Part shown: one piece after another, positions 51,122-60,487 of the stretch
Layout: each line of letters opens with the position of its first letter
Numbering within the stretch: the first letter of the stretch is position 1
NCBI GenBank assembly: GCA_949878435.1
Contig: CATLAK010000007.1
Coordinates: 56,981 to 120,980 of the forward strand
DNA length: 64,000 nucleotides
Source of the DNA: an uncultured Lachnospiraceae bacterium
GTDB lineage: Bacteria; Bacillota; Clostridia; Lachnospirales; Lachnospiraceae
Reading direction: 5' to 3'
The notes under the pieces: model-generated
Seen by the model: the letters and a program-made list of their open reading frames with translations, nothing else
Database searches by the model: none
What the model was told of the DNA's origin: nothing
Translations under genes and position numbers: made by a program

Positions 51122-52453
51122 TTATGTCATAAACTTCTTTTTAACACAGCGGTTATAGAAAAATAAAGATACGGCAGTCCCTATAAGCCAGCCGATGGGC
51201 CATGCGCTCCAGATACCGACAGACCCCAGAAAACGGGAAAAGACAGCGGCAAGGAGAACACGCAGAATCAGGTCGGTGAAGGTAGCCGTCATGAATTGAC
51301 TCATCAAGCTTGCACCGCGGAGGATACCATCCGCCACCAGTTTGGCTGAAACCACAAGATAAAAAGGAGCAAAGATTCTAAGAATCAGTATTCCGGTGCC
51401 GATTGCCGGTCCTTCTGCGTTATCCATGAATAGAAAAACCAGCTCCTTTCCAAATGTTATGTAAACCAAAATAATCGGCAGGCACAGGAGCCAGACAAGC
51501 TTAAGACCTGCCCTGAAGCCGCTGTGGATCCTGTCGTATTTTCCTGCCCCTAGGTTCTGGGCTGTATAGTTGGAAATACCGTTTCCAAGGGTAGTGAAGG
51601 AGGTGATCACCAGATTGTTCAATTTAATTGCCGCCGCATATCCGGCGATGACTGCCGGTCCAAATCCGTTGATCAGGCTCTGAATCACGATATTGCCTAT
51701 AGAAATAAAGCTCTGTTGCAAGATACTGGGAACTGCCACCACACATATCTGCCTGAAAATATGGGATGAAAAAATCGCCGCTTTCTTTTCCGTTTTAAGC
51801 ACTTTCAGATGACGAAAGACCACAATCAAAGCAAGCACACAGCTGATTCCCTGACAAATAAAAGTTGCCCACGCCACGCCGGAAACACCCATTTGAAGAT
51901 ATTTTACGAATGCATAATCCATAGCGATATTGGCTGTGGAGGAACAGGCAAGAAAAAAGAACGGCGTTTTGGAATCTCCCAGCGCTGAAAAAATGCCTGT
52001 TGCAATATTATAAAAGAACAAAAAAGGCAGACCTGCTATATAAATCATCAAATAAAGTCGGGAATCTGCCATAATCTCTTCCGGTGTGTGAATCAGCTCC
52101 AATAATCCGCTGCATCCCGCAAGCCCGGCAAGCATTAAGAATACGCACAGAATACCTCCGCCGATTAATGTGGTGTGCACGGCGGTTCTAGCATGATGAT
52201 ATTCCTTGGCTCCGAAATACCCGCTCACGATAACCGAGCACCCAATATTACATCCAAAGGCGAACGCAATAAATATCAGAGTAATCTCATAGCTATTGCC
52301 CACCGCTGCAAGCGCATTTTCACCCACGAATTTACCTGCGATCAGGCTGTCTGCAATATTGTAAAGCTGCTGGAAGATAATGCTGCCGAACAAAGGCAGG
52401 CAAAAACTCCAGAGCACCTTTTCCGGCTTTCCCTGTGTCAGATCCTTATTCAT
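51122..52453 (-). CDS. MATE family efflux transporter
   Basis: 443 residues with 12 membrane helices in two homologous halves. QGKPEKVLWSFCLPLFGSIIFQQLYNIADSLIAGKFVGENALAAVGNS is the classical MATE start, and NGFGPAVIAGYAAAIKLNNLVI the start of the second half. It exports drugs or cationic metabolites using Na+ or H+. ATG 52453 is chosen with AAGGAG 7 bases upstream. It is divergent from a LysR-type gene 137 bases away, which may regulate it. Confidence 0.93.
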   Translation of the reverse strand: MNKDLTQGKPEKVLWSFCLPLFGSIIFQQLYNIADSLIAGKFVGENALAAVGNSYEITLIFIAFAFGCNIGCSVIVSGYFGAKEYHHARTAVHTTLIGGGILCVFLMLAGLAGCSGLLELIHTPEEIMADSRLYLMIYIAGLPFLFFYNIATGIFSALGDSKTPFFFLACSSTANIAMDYAFVKYLQMGVSGVAWATFICQGISCVLALIVVFRHLKVLKTEKKAAIFSSHIFRQICVVAVPSILQQSFISIGNIVIQSLINGFGPAVIAGYAAAIKLNNLVITSFTTLGNGISNYTAQNLGAGKYDRIHSGFRAGLKLVWLLCLPIILVYITFGKELVFLFMDNAEGPAIGTGILILRIFAPFYLVVSAKLVADGILRGASLMSQFMTATFTDLILRVLLAAVFSRFLGSVGIWSAWPIGWLIGTAVSLFFYNRCVKKKFMT

Positions 52454-52590
52454 ATCATAGCTCCTTCCCATAAATTCACTGTTTTTCATTCTTGTGATTT
52501 TCTGCTTTACCAATTATAATGGATGCAGCATCATGTGTAAAATGTATTTTTCATATAGATTCTATGTAATTTCTACATATAGGAGGCGTT

Positions 52591-53499
52591 ATGAAATCCA
52601 GTTACGACCGGTATTTTCTTTTTTATCATGTAGCCAAGTACAAAAGTTTTACAAAAGCTGCGCAGGTACTTTCCAGCAATCAGCCTAACATCACTCATGC
52701 CATGAATAAGCTGGAAAGTGAACTGGGCTGCCGTCTTTTCATCCGTTCCAACAAGGGAATCACCCTGACGCCGGAGGGCGAGAGCCTTTATCAGCGTGCG
52801 GCTATCGCTTTTGAGCAGCTTACCTTAGCTGAAAATGAGCTAAAGCTTGCCACCAGCCTGTCAGAGGGAAGCGTCACCATAGGCGCCAGTGAAACTGCGC
52901 TCCACGGCTTCCTGCTCCTGCATCTGAATGGATTCAGGGAAAGCCATCCCGGCATCCGCATCCGTATTTTGAATAGTTCCAATTCCAGCGCTGTGGATGC
53001 GGTTCATTCCGGCAAGGTAGATTTCAGCCTCGTTGCCCCCCCTACCGGCGCCAAAAAACCTCTTGCTGAGACCTATTTGTGCAGCTTTCATGATATCTTA
53101 ATCTCCGGAAAGAGATATGCGCACCTTGCAGATTCCCCCAAGAGCCTTTCCGCACTATCTGACATTCCGCTGATCTGTATGGTAGAGAGCACCAATACAT
53201 TTGCATTCTATCATCAGTTTTATTATGAAAATGGGCTGACGCTTAAACCGGATATGGAAGTCGCCACCACAGATTTGGTACTTCCCTTTGTGAAGAACAA
53301 TCTTGGAATCGGCTTCATTCCCGCCTTTTATGCGGACGAAGCCATAAAAAACGGGGAATGCTGGCGCATCCCCCTGATTGAAAAACTTCCTGAACGTTTC
53401 ATCTGCCTTGTTCAGGACTCTGGACGATCCCTAAACGTAGCAGCAATGGAACTTAAAAAATTCTTGATGGAAAGACGTACCCCTACGACTTGCTCTTAG
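52591..53499 (+). CDS. LysR family transcriptional regulator
   Basis: 302 residues: a LysR winged helix at about 4-63 (FLFYHVAKYKSFTKAAQVLSSNQPNITHAMNKLESELGCRLF) and a substrate-binding domain (GSVTIGASETALHGFLLLHLNGFRESHPGIRIRI, VDFSLVAPP, LPFVKNNLGIGFIPAFYA). AGGAGG is 4 bases before the ATG. Divergent from the MATE gene, which is the usual arrangement of a LysR activator and its target. The 3' end overlaps the convergent hemerythrin gene by 17 bases. Confidence 0.92.
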   Translation: MKSSYDRYFLFYHVAKYKSFTKAAQVLSSNQPNITHAMNKLESELGCRLFIRSNKGITLTPEGESLYQRAAIAFEQLTLAENELKLATSLSEGSVTIGASETALHGFLLLHLNGFRESHPGIRIRILNSSNSSAVDAVHSGKVDFSLVAPPTGAKKPLAETYLCSFHDILISGKRYAHLADSPKSLSALSDIPLICMVESTNTFAFYHQFYYENGLTLKPDMEVATTDLVLPFVKNNLGIGFIPAFYADEAIKNGECWRIPLIEKLPERFICLVQDSGRSLNVAAMELKKFLMERRTPTTCS

Positions 53500-54862
53500 C
53501 AAAAAATCCATCAATATTCTTTTTGATGTCCTCATCCGGCATGGACTTAAGAAGATATCCTTCCGGCTTTAACGACATGACGTTTTTCACGCTTTCCCTG
53601 TCCCCTTTACCCGTCAGGAAAATAACCGGTATATCCGCAATATCCTTATCCGAGCGGATCATTTCCAATGCCTGCCGCCCGTCACAGACCGGCATCTCAT
53701 AATCTAATATGACTAAATCGGGACGGTTCACCGCTATTTTCTTGATGGCAGATACACTGGAAGTGGCTTCTATCAACTCGTAACTTTCTGAGAGCATCTT
53801 GACCATTCTTGCAAGCATGAACTCAGAATCATCCACCACCAGGATTTTCTTTTTCCGCTGTAAAGGCTCCGCCGTTTCCGGTTCCTTTTTATTACCTTTC
53901 GCCAGATATTTCTTGATTGCATCCATGGCATTATCCGGGTTTACTACCGACGCAATCTTGCCGCGGACAGAATCTCCTGCTGCCACACAAAATGCAAAGT
54001 ATCCTTCCCCCGTATTAAACAAGAGGCTGCAGGATGGCTGAGAGCGCTCAAAGGAATTGACAAGCTGTTCATGCGTCAAAAGCGATTCTTTCTCCAGATT
54101 CATGAGATCTATCGAAGGGAAACTCTCCCTGAGCCTTTCCAAAAACTGTCGGGAGAGATATCGTGTCACATTGAGCACCATATCATCGACTCTCGGGTAC
54201 TCTGCATTCAATATCCCCCTTATGACCTTAAGCAGGAGACGGTCTTCAAAGACCAGCGTAACCTCCCACTTTTCTTTCTTTTCCCCATGATAAAGGAAAC
54301 GACAGCAGACCACCTTTCCAAAGTCTTCCCCTGCATACTGTTCACTGATCATCTGCGCCTCTAAATGAAAGATCTCCTTCACAAGCTGGATAACCGCTGC
54401 CTCTAAGGCATCTTTCTCTTCCTCATGAGGAATATCCATCCATTTACTCATGGTCTTTCCTGCTATTGCCTGATCCTCTGTCTGTGTGTGGCCAACCACC
54501 CAGCCGATGCAGACGCCAAGGAAATGCCTGACCGAATCTTCCGAGTACTCATTCATTTCCATCTCTGCTTCTAACGCGGGCAGCGTATATTTCCTAAAAT
54601 TATCATGCAGCCGCTTATGTATTTCGTATTCACTGTAATTGATGGACTTCATGTACTCTTCTTCATGTTCAAAATGCTTTGTGGTGTGATTCCGCAGATA
54701 CTTCACGCCCTCACGGCATGCCCATTCACTTTTCTCTTCACTTTCACTGATCTTTAACAGCTTATTCATCGTTGAAAAGAGTTGCTTATGCTCTTTATCA
54801 ATAAAATCTACGCCTATTTTATAACTATCTTTCCATACGATCTGATTCATGTCATATCTCAT
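53483..54862 (-). CDS. bacteriohemerythrin fused to CheX-like domain and response-regulator receiver
   Basis: 459 residues, three parts. Residues about 5-140 are hemerythrin (WKDSYKIGVDFIDKEHKQLF, NHTTKHFEHEEEYM, HKRLHDNF) with likely diiron ligands His25, His59, His63, Glu67, His82/86, suggesting oxygen sensing. Residues about 180-300 resemble a CheX/CheC-like dimer domain (FEDRLLLKVIRGILN, DDMVLNVTRYLSRQFLERLR). Residues about 340-455 are a receiver (ILVVDDSEFMLARM, phospho-Asp in LVILDYEMP, Lys in GYLLK). No output domain follows. No kinase is adjacent. Start 54862 or 54850; neither has a strong ribosome site. Confidence 0.85.
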   Translation of the reverse strand: MRYDMNQIVWKDSYKIGVDFIDKEHKQLFSTMNKLLKISESEEKSEWACREGVKYLRNHTTKHFEHEEEYMKSINYSEYEIHKRLHDNFRKYTLPALEAEMEMNEYSEDSVRHFLGVCIGWVVGHTQTEDQAIAGKTMSKWMDIPHEEEKDALEAAVIQLVKEIFHLEAQMISEQYAGEDFGKVVCCRFLYHGEKKEKWEVTLVFEDRLLLKVIRGILNAEYPRVDDMVLNVTRYLSRQFLERLRESFPSIDLMNLEKESLLTHEQLVNSFERSQPSCSLLFNTGEGYFAFCVAAGDSVRGKIASVVNPDNAMDAIKKYLAKGNKKEPETAEPLQRKKKILVVDDSEFMLARMVKMLSESYELIEATSSVSAIKKIAVNRPDLVILDYEMPVCDGRQALEMIRSDKDIADIPVIFLTGKGDRESVKNVMSLKPEGYLLKSMPDEDIKKNIDGFFAKSKS

Positions 54863-54948
54863 CCACCGTAAAATAATATAAAGCGGCGCAAAATCCTGCT
54901 TTAGTAGATATTATAACATAGGAGACGGGCTTTTGCCTATCCTTAACT

Positions 54949-55224
54949 TTATTCTATTTCTGCTATTTCTGCTGCCTTTGCATAACAGATTTTTGTCCCT
55001 GTGCGCAGATGAAAATCCTTAAGGAGCCTGTCCCCCCGCAGCAGCGCGATGGGATTTTCTGTCCTTAAAAAGCAGTTCTCCATATCGTCCATGTCGATGC
55101 CCAGCATAAGTGCCTTGTTCAGTGACCTGATCAGTTCATCGGCTGTGATGTAGAGGGGGATCTCTAAATCCATTTCCTCACCAGTTGTTTCATTTGCAAA
55201 TATGACTGTTAATGTTTCTTTCAT
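54949..55224 (-). CDS. YukD/EsaB-like ubiquitin-fold protein of type VII secretion
   Basis: 91 residues with the YukD pattern: TLTVIFANETTGEEMDLEIPLYITADELIRSL at the start, then NPIALLRGDRLLKDFHLRTGTKICY. This is a beta-grasp protein that belongs to the Firmicute T7SSb apparatus and, in S. aureus (EsaB), acts in its regulation. GGAG lies 10 bases before the ATG. It is the last gene of the array beginning at the right edge, starting 7 bases after the upstream membrane gene. EssB/EssC-type core genes are not in this window. Confidence 0.82.
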   Translation of the reverse strand: MKETLTVIFANETTGEEMDLEIPLYITADELIRSLNKALMLGIDMDDMENCFLRTENPIALLRGDRLLKDFHLRTGTKICYAKAAEIAEIE

Positions 55225-55230
55225 AGGTAT

Positions 55231-55938
55231 CTACTCCTCCCTTTTCTCTTCTGTATACAGCGTCCGCACCAGCCACCATGACACCGTCATAAAAATAGCA
55301 AATGCCCATCTGTTGACACAGGCAATCTCATCAATCCCAAGACTAAAAATGGCAAAAAAGTTGATGTTCTCTAAATAATACTTATCTGGATGAAATGACA
55401 TGCCTATTACCGCTTCGACCATTATGACGGCTAATATATAGCACACGATTACTGCTGTCAAAGCAGTTCTCTGCGCAGAAACGTGATTGGATAAGCGGCA
55501 TCTTTCTTTTGAAAAGAAATGGAACAAAAAATAAATAAACAAAAATCCCATAAAGCCGTTCCTGATCCCCTGGTTGATTTCCCCCCGCATGCCGCCGTTT
55601 GCCGCAAACCGGCTAAACAGCTGATTGGCGGACACATCCGCTGCTGCCTTCACAATTCCTACCCCCACGCCGATTACCAGCGCCACTATAAGGCATTTCC
55701 CCGAATCCAGCTTGCTGCCTTCACTCCAGATTAAGACCAGATACATGCTTGCCGCATACATAGCCCACCCTGATGCCACAAGGAGCGTATGGACGGAGAA
55801 CAGGCTGTATAGCGCACCTGCCCTTCCATATGTAAAGAAAATCGTGTAAATTGCAAACAGGATATTCATTGCTGCTATTATTGTGTATTCTTTCTTTTCT
55901 TTTTCACCTATTGTTTTTTTCTCCTTGAAACCTTCCAT
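55231..55938 (-). CDS. polytopic membrane protein, family Y (Y1)
   Basis: 235 residues with five or six membrane helices. Family features shared with the genes at 57362 and 58212 are an N-terminal MNILFAIYTIFF, the motif GWAMYAASMYLVLIW (compare GWFFYVCGLCIVLLW), a Gly-rich helix before VKAAADVSANQLF, and the C-terminal SWWLVRTLYTEEKRE. GGAGAGGG precedes the ATG. It begins 47 bases after the X-like LRR gene and ends 7 bases before yukD. I do not recognise a described family; an accessory or immunity role in T7SS is possible. Confidence 0.65.
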   Translation of the reverse strand: MEGFKEKKTIGEKEKKEYTIIAAMNILFAIYTIFFTYGRAGALYSLFSVHTLLVASGWAMYAASMYLVLIWSEGSKLDSGKCLIVALVIGVGVGIVKAAADVSANQLFSRFAANGGMRGEINQGIRNGFMGFLFIYFLFHFFSKERCRLSNHVSAQRTALTAVIVCYILAVIMVEAVIGMSFHPDKYYLENINFFAIFSLGIDEIACVNRWAFAIFMTVSWWLVRTLYTEEKREE

Positions 55939-55984
55939 AGCTGCCCTCTCCTCCTCTTCCGCCGTTTCTACACCATCTGCTTTT

Positions 55985-57337
55985 TTATAAATCCCAATAT
56001 CCGTCCCCTACATACAGGCTTTCCGACTGCTCATAGGCATCCATCCAGGGTTCTTCTGCGGATGAATCCCGTGGACAAAATGTTTCTTGATGATAAATCT
56101 GCCATTTTCCATCTATCAGGCGCTCATCCACAATCTCAACCTCATTTCCATCCTTTACTGTCTGACTAAGCCTTGCAACATTTGTAAGTTGTCCATCTAT
56201 ATACTCATATCGATCCACATAATGTATGGCAGCGCCATTTCTAGAGAATCCATAGATGCACTGTTTATCCCGCCTTAGGATTGGCGAATCGATTCTTAAA
56301 AATTCTGGCACATTTTCATAGATTCCAAGATTAGATTCATAAACAAATAAGGAAGAGTAGGACGCCGCTCCCGTTCCAAATATCCCTTGATAACAGCAAA
56401 GATCCTGCTCTCCGTCAAAGTTCCAATCCTCCAAAGACAGGAAATTTTGGCAGAAAACACCATTCAACATGCAAAAAGCTACTTTATCCGCATCCATACA
56501 GGATGAATCAATGCATTGCAGGATATCTCCGTGAGTTTTATCTAAAACTAATATCAAAAATTCATTTGGCTCCTGATAAATCAATTCGCCTTCCAGTCTT
56601 TTTTCAATTTCGTTATCCCGAAATTCCATCGTGATATAATCGTATCTATCTCCTTCTGTCCTTAAATGAGCAAAATATGAAATATCCATTTTGACTCCTT
56701 TTTGGTATTCCTTCAGGAAATCATTTTCCGGCAATGCAGGTTCCATGACCTGACAGGCAAAACCTTTTTCCTTTGCATATTGATAGGCATAGGAAGTATC
56801 TTTACAGGCAATGACCACCGGCCACTGGCAATCATTTCTCCAAAAAGCCTTTTCATCAATAGAAGTAACACTGTCGGGTAGATTTATAAGTGTAATATCA
56901 TTGGCATTCTCAATTACATTCTCTTCTATCGTGGTGACACCGTCGGGAATCGTCAGTTCCAGCAAATTTTCTGCATAAGGCGCCCCCAGACATTCCCTTC
57001 CCAGCGTGGACACCTGCTTTCCTTCAATTGTAGGTGGAATAATTACCTGATAAGGATTCTGTGTATTTTTTCCTTCATCATATCCTGTAATTCGTACAGT
57101 GCCGTCTGGCAGCTCCTCATATGTAAAGCAATCGTCTATGGAACTTCCTTCACTCAACGGACATCCCACATATGTAGACTCCCTCTCTGCCTCTGCTTCT
57201 AATAAAGACAAATCCTCAAGACCGTATGCCGCATCAAATATGGCAGGCATATTTCTTTTTACCAAATTTATCGCAGCTATAATACCTGCAGACACTATAA
57301 TGGCTGCTGCAATTAATACCTTTCTTTTCACCCTCAT
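55985..57337 (-). CDS. membrane-anchored protein with X-type N-terminus and LRR_5 repeats
   Basis: 450 residues. An N-terminal signal or anchor (KRKVLIAAAIIVSAGIIAAINLV) is followed by AYGLEDLSLLEA, the same element as in the three X proteins. Residues about 60-190 hold BspA-like leucine-rich repeats (LLELTIPDGVTTIEENVIE, ITLINLPDSVTSIDEKAFW). The remaining 250 residues (ISYFAHLRTEGDRYDYITMEFRD, NWNFDGEQDLCCYQ) are unrecognised; NFDGEQDL resembles a calcium loop. It probably sits outside the membrane, attached by its N-terminus. It lies between two family Y genes. Confidence 0.7.
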   Translation of the reverse strand: MRVKRKVLIAAAIIVSAGIIAAINLVKRNMPAIFDAAYGLEDLSLLEAEAERESTYVGCPLSEGSSIDDCFTYEELPDGTVRITGYDEGKNTQNPYQVIIPPTIEGKQVSTLGRECLGAPYAENLLELTIPDGVTTIEENVIENANDITLINLPDSVTSIDEKAFWRNDCQWPVVIACKDTSYAYQYAKEKGFACQVMEPALPENDFLKEYQKGVKMDISYFAHLRTEGDRYDYITMEFRDNEIEKRLEGELIYQEPNEFLILVLDKTHGDILQCIDSSCMDADKVAFCMLNGVFCQNFLSLEDWNFDGEQDLCCYQGIFGTGAASYSSLFVYESNLGIYENVPEFLRIDSPILRRDKQCIYGFSRNGAAIHYVDRYEYIDGQLTNVARLSQTVKDGNEVEIVDERLIDGKWQIYHQETFCPRDSSAEEPWMDAYEQSESLYVGDGYWDL

Positions 57338-57361
57338 TATCTACTTCAATACCTTTCAAAT

Positions 57362-58030
57362 CTACACATTTATTTCTTTCTCCTCGTCGTAAAGCGTCCG
57401 CATCAGCCACCAGAGCATAATCATGAAAAAAGTATAGGTCCAGACATTTATGGGAAGTACAAATCCATATGCATAAAAATAATCTATTTTAGTAATGTTC
57501 TCTTCGGTGGTTCCGATCAGCCTGGTCATCCTGTCAATCTCGCTATATATGCCGAGAAGAGCTGCTGCATAAAGCAGGGCATCGGCTGTTATCCACAAAA
57601 GCGGCTTTTTTACCCGTTCTGTCCACTTTTTCTTTCCTTTCACAAATAGGAGAAAAAGCATCACCGTCAAAAAAACGCCAAATATATCAGATAACACCCC
57701 AGTTATACATGCTATCTTGTACCTGCTCCAGATAGACCAGATAAACTGATCTGCTACATAATCAAATACACCTCTCACTACTACCACCGATATGCCTGTT
57801 CCTGCTGACAGTAAGCATATTTTTTTCCAACCATATAACTCCTTTTTTCCCCACAACAAAACTATGCATAAACCACATACATAGAAGAACCAACCAATTA
57901 TTGTCGAATATGTTGTTTTACCCATTTTTATGAGTGGAATGTATAGCATGCTTTTCATAAAAAGCCTCGTATATATTGCAAACATTACATTTATTACTGT
58001 AACTAAAAAAAGTTCTTTTCTTCTACGCAT
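57362..58030 (-). CDS. polytopic membrane protein, family Y (Y2)
   Basis: 222 residues with six membrane helices. It shares with Y1 and Y3 the motif IGWFFYVCGLCIVLLWGKKELYGWKK, the pattern GISVVVVRGVFDYVADQF (compare AAAAARAVLDYNLNMM) and the C-terminal LPINVWTYTFFMIMLWWLMRTLYDEEKE. Its ATG lies inside the last codons of a 30-residue tail ORF (58023-58115), so an upstream gene once ended here. Function unknown; part of the duplicated T7SS-associated array. Confidence 0.65.
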   Translation of the reverse strand: MRRRKELFLVTVINVMFAIYTRLFMKSMLYIPLIKMGKTTYSTIIGWFFYVCGLCIVLLWGKKELYGWKKICLLSAGTGISVVVVRGVFDYVADQFIWSIWSRYKIACITGVLSDIFGVFLTVMLFLLFVKGKKKWTERVKKPLLWITADALLYAAALLGIYSEIDRMTRLIGTTEENITKIDYFYAYGFVLPINVWTYTFFMIMLWWLMRTLYDEEKEINV

Positions 58031-58115
58031 CTTCCCATTCCTCCACGCATACGCTTTCTATATATGCTGAAATTAGTACATTCATTTTGCCTAGAGTCTT
58101 GAGAGATTTAGGCAT
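58023..58115 (-). pseudogene. 30-residue gene tail (module A remnant) overlapping Y2
   Basis: The frame MPKSLKTLGKMNVLIS...VEEWEDA ends in a TAG that overlaps the Y2 start, and the same frame is open a little further upstream (RKEILAEID). A related shorter tail (LTETDMPKFL-stop) occurs at 60445-60485, again just before a family Y sequence. It is most simply the 3' end of a lost gene A; a functional small ORF is possible. Confidence 0.55.
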
Positions 58116-58211
58116 ATCTATCTCTGCGAGGATTTCTTTCCTTTTACAAATGCGGCAAAAAGAATTACTATATGACTGCCAGCAAAAATACCATCCGCAA
58201 ATTACAAAATA

Positions 58212-59234
58212 TCATCCCTCGATTCCCCTCTTGACACGCCTCATTCGCAGTGCCACCCAGAACAATGTCAGAAAATATGACATACTCCACACATACATGG
58301 GAAGGACTCCCTGCCTGGCATAATCCAAATCTTCTTTCTCTCCCACCCATCCACAGCTGTAAACATATTCAGCCAGATAGAAAATCGCAATGAATGCCAT
58401 TACCGCCATCGGTATCCATGCTTCCTTTAACGGAAATTTTCTTTCCTTGGTAAATATCATAAATAAGATCATTATCAAAATCAGACAGAAAACTCCTGTA
58501 ATCAGCAAAGAAGTCCTCATCGTCCCATTGCGGTCCGCGCTATCCAATACCATCATGTTAAGATTATAGTCCAGCACAGCTCTTGCTGCAGCCGCTGCTA
58601 TTCCCATTCCTGCCGCACCCAGAGCTATCCGCCACCATCTTTTCCGGGTTATTTTTTCCCATCCCAAAGCCAGATACAGACCTCCTCCATATAGGAACCA
58701 TCCCTGGAGCGCCAGCCGTTCATTTCCGTATATCGTCATGCTTCTGATCCTTAACATGCTGCCTAGTGAATAATGCAGACAAAATGCCAATATCAAATGA
58801 ATGAGCACAACCAATTCTATTTCCCATTTCCTGCCATTTGCGCCGGTCTCTGCATCAGAAACCTCTTTATAAAAGAAATCTTTTCTTTTGTTGTAATACA
58901 ATATCAGCAGCGCCAGTATGATTTCCTGAATCAGCACGCTCCAAAAGGATATCTCCGTATTCATGACGCTCGCTATTGTCTGCAGGACCAGCAGCGCAAT
59001 CCAGCTGGGATAACTGTATCTATTTCTCGCAAGTGTCATAACTGCCAGGACTATCCATGCAGACAAAATAATTATCATCAGCCAGCTCCTCACTGCCTGG
59101 TCTCCTGCCAATAAGCTGCTTACAAGGAAATATGCCAAACCGCACAGGCTGACTGGCTGGCGAATAAACAGCTCGAACCACATCCACCTTTTCCCTTTTT
59201 CATAAGCCTTTAAATCTTTAAAAAGCTGTTCCAT
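58212..59234 (-). CDS. polytopic membrane protein, family Y with N-terminal extension (Y3)
   Basis: 340 residues and eight to ten membrane helices. The C-terminal 210 residues align with Y1/Y2 by motif (LQGWFLYGGGLYLALGWEKITRKRWW, AAAAARAVLDYNLNMM, VLPMYVWSMSYFLTLFWVALRM). The first ~130 residues are additional, with four more helices. The C-terminal RTLY motif has drifted to RMRRVKRG. It starts 34 bases after the X1 stop. The gap 58116-58211 contains decayed coding sequence only. Unknown function. Confidence 0.65.
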   Translation of the reverse strand: MEQLFKDLKAYEKGKRWMWFELFIRQPVSLCGLAYFLVSSLLAGDQAVRSWLMIIILSAWIVLAVMTLARNRYSYPSWIALLVLQTIASVMNTEISFWSVLIQEIILALLILYYNKRKDFFYKEVSDAETGANGRKWEIELVVLIHLILAFCLHYSLGSMLRIRSMTIYGNERLALQGWFLYGGGLYLALGWEKITRKRWWRIALGAAGMGIAAAAARAVLDYNLNMMVLDSADRNGTMRTSLLITGVFCLILIMILFMIFTKERKFPLKEAWIPMAVMAFIAIFYLAEYVYSCGWVGEKEDLDYARQGVLPMYVWSMSYFLTLFWVALRMRRVKRGIEG

Positions 59235-59268
59235 TATCTTCCTCCTTCATCATATTTATTTTATCGCT

Positions 59269-60321
59269 CTATTCGGTATACTGCTTTGACTCCAAGTTCC
59301 GGTTGACCAGCTTCCAGTTACACCATTTGATATATTCATCCATATTTGAAACCTCATGTTCCTTTCCATCTATAGACAATACACTATCCAATATACATCC
59401 TTCATATGTCAGTTCTGTCCCATCCTCCATTAACATCCCCATAATCTCTTCCGCATCAGGATAGCCCGCAAAAAAGAGCCTCACACAGTCTCCTGCTTTT
59501 ATGTCATACTCTTTTAGCCGGGGGAACTCCGCATAAAGCTTAACATTATTTTCCGGCAGCATGGATGCCGGCATCTCCACTATTATGACTCCATCCCGCC
59601 AGCTGTCAGTATAGTCTACATATATGCCTTTTTTATCAATCGACTCCCTGATAAATCCGTTAATCTCAAGGAAATTACACCAGCTATCATCAATCAAATA
59701 GAAGGACTTATAGTATCTCTTTTCTTCCTCGGTATACTGAGACGGTGGTGATATATCGATATAATCCACTACCCTCTCTTCGTTAAGATCATACGTGATA
59801 ATCTCAGCGCGTTCCACATTGTGTGGTTCTTCTACCGGATAGACCTTCCATTGCAGATACGGCTTTCCGTCTATGACTTCCGCTTCGATGAAACGCTTGA
59901 ACTGTTTCCCCGGCGTATTCTCCTCGGCTATGGCTGCAAAATCAATCGTCTTCTCTGTCTCACCAGTCTTGAAATTATAAAGTTCAATAATATCTTCATT
60001 ATATTTTTCTATACGGTCAAATCTTGTCTCCCCCTCTGCCAGCGGATATCTCTCTCCTTTTATCTTCCGGAAATAAATATAGTCATCAAGGATTATATTA
60101 TAAAAATATAATGTTATTCCCTTCGGTTCCACTAGGCAGAGACTTCCTTCTGTCACCTCTCCGGCTTCTATGAGCGCAAGCTGCTCTTTGCCATATACTT
60201 TTTCAAATGCAGTCGGAACAATTTCTTCCTCGGTTTCCATGCTGGTACTTAATACATCCGCAATGCCTGCAATTGCAATCATACCTATGATTATAAACGT
60301 GCTGAATATTATTTTTTTCAT
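59269..60321 (-). CDS. anchored/secreted protein, family X (X1)
   Basis: 350 residues. An N-terminal membrane helix (KKIIFSTFIIIGMIAIAGIADVL) is followed by AFEKVYGKEQLALIEAGEVTEGSLCLVEPKG, then a soluble domain with repeated family motifs: YFYNIILDDYIYFRKIKGERYPL, EDIIELYNFKTGETEKTIDFAAIAEENTPGKQF, GVIIVEMPASMLPENN and FFAGYPDAEEIMGMLMEDGTELTYEGCILDSV. It ends MDEYIKWCNWKLV. It is about as similar to X3 as to X2 by eye. Probably exported and membrane-tethered. The family is not known to me. Confidence 0.7.
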   Translation of the reverse strand: MKKIIFSTFIIIGMIAIAGIADVLSTSMETEEEIVPTAFEKVYGKEQLALIEAGEVTEGSLCLVEPKGITLYFYNIILDDYIYFRKIKGERYPLAEGETRFDRIEKYNEDIIELYNFKTGETEKTIDFAAIAEENTPGKQFKRFIEAEVIDGKPYLQWKVYPVEEPHNVERAEIITYDLNEERVVDYIDISPPSQYTEEEKRYYKSFYLIDDSWCNFLEINGFIRESIDKKGIYVDYTDSWRDGVIIVEMPASMLPENNVKLYAEFPRLKEYDIKAGDCVRLFFAGYPDAEEIMGMLMEDGTELTYEGCILDSVLSIDGKEHEVSNMDEYIKWCNWKLVNRNLESKQYTE

Positions 60322-60336
60322 TTCATTCCCCCTAAA

Positions 60337-60485
60337 TCAATGAGTTTCTTTACACATGCCTTGTTCATACGCTATAAATTCCATGAATTAGGTCTTATGA
60401 TTTCTTTCTCCGCATCGTAAAGCGTCCGCATCAGCCACCAAAGCCTAGAGAAATTTAGGCATATCTGTCTCTGTCAGGACTTGCA
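60337..60485 (-). pseudogene. stacked 3' tails of lost A, Y and Z genes
   Basis: Three short frames in series: LTETDMPKFL-stop (stop 60445), LWWLMRTLYDAEKEII...NL-stop (60372-60440, the C-terminus of a family Y gene), and FMEFIAYEQGMCKETH-stop (60337-60387), matching the C-terminus of Z (FKEFICYKQG...). All are in the order expected for an A-Y-Z-X module, directly before X1. Confidence 0.7.
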
Positions 60486-60487
60486 CA

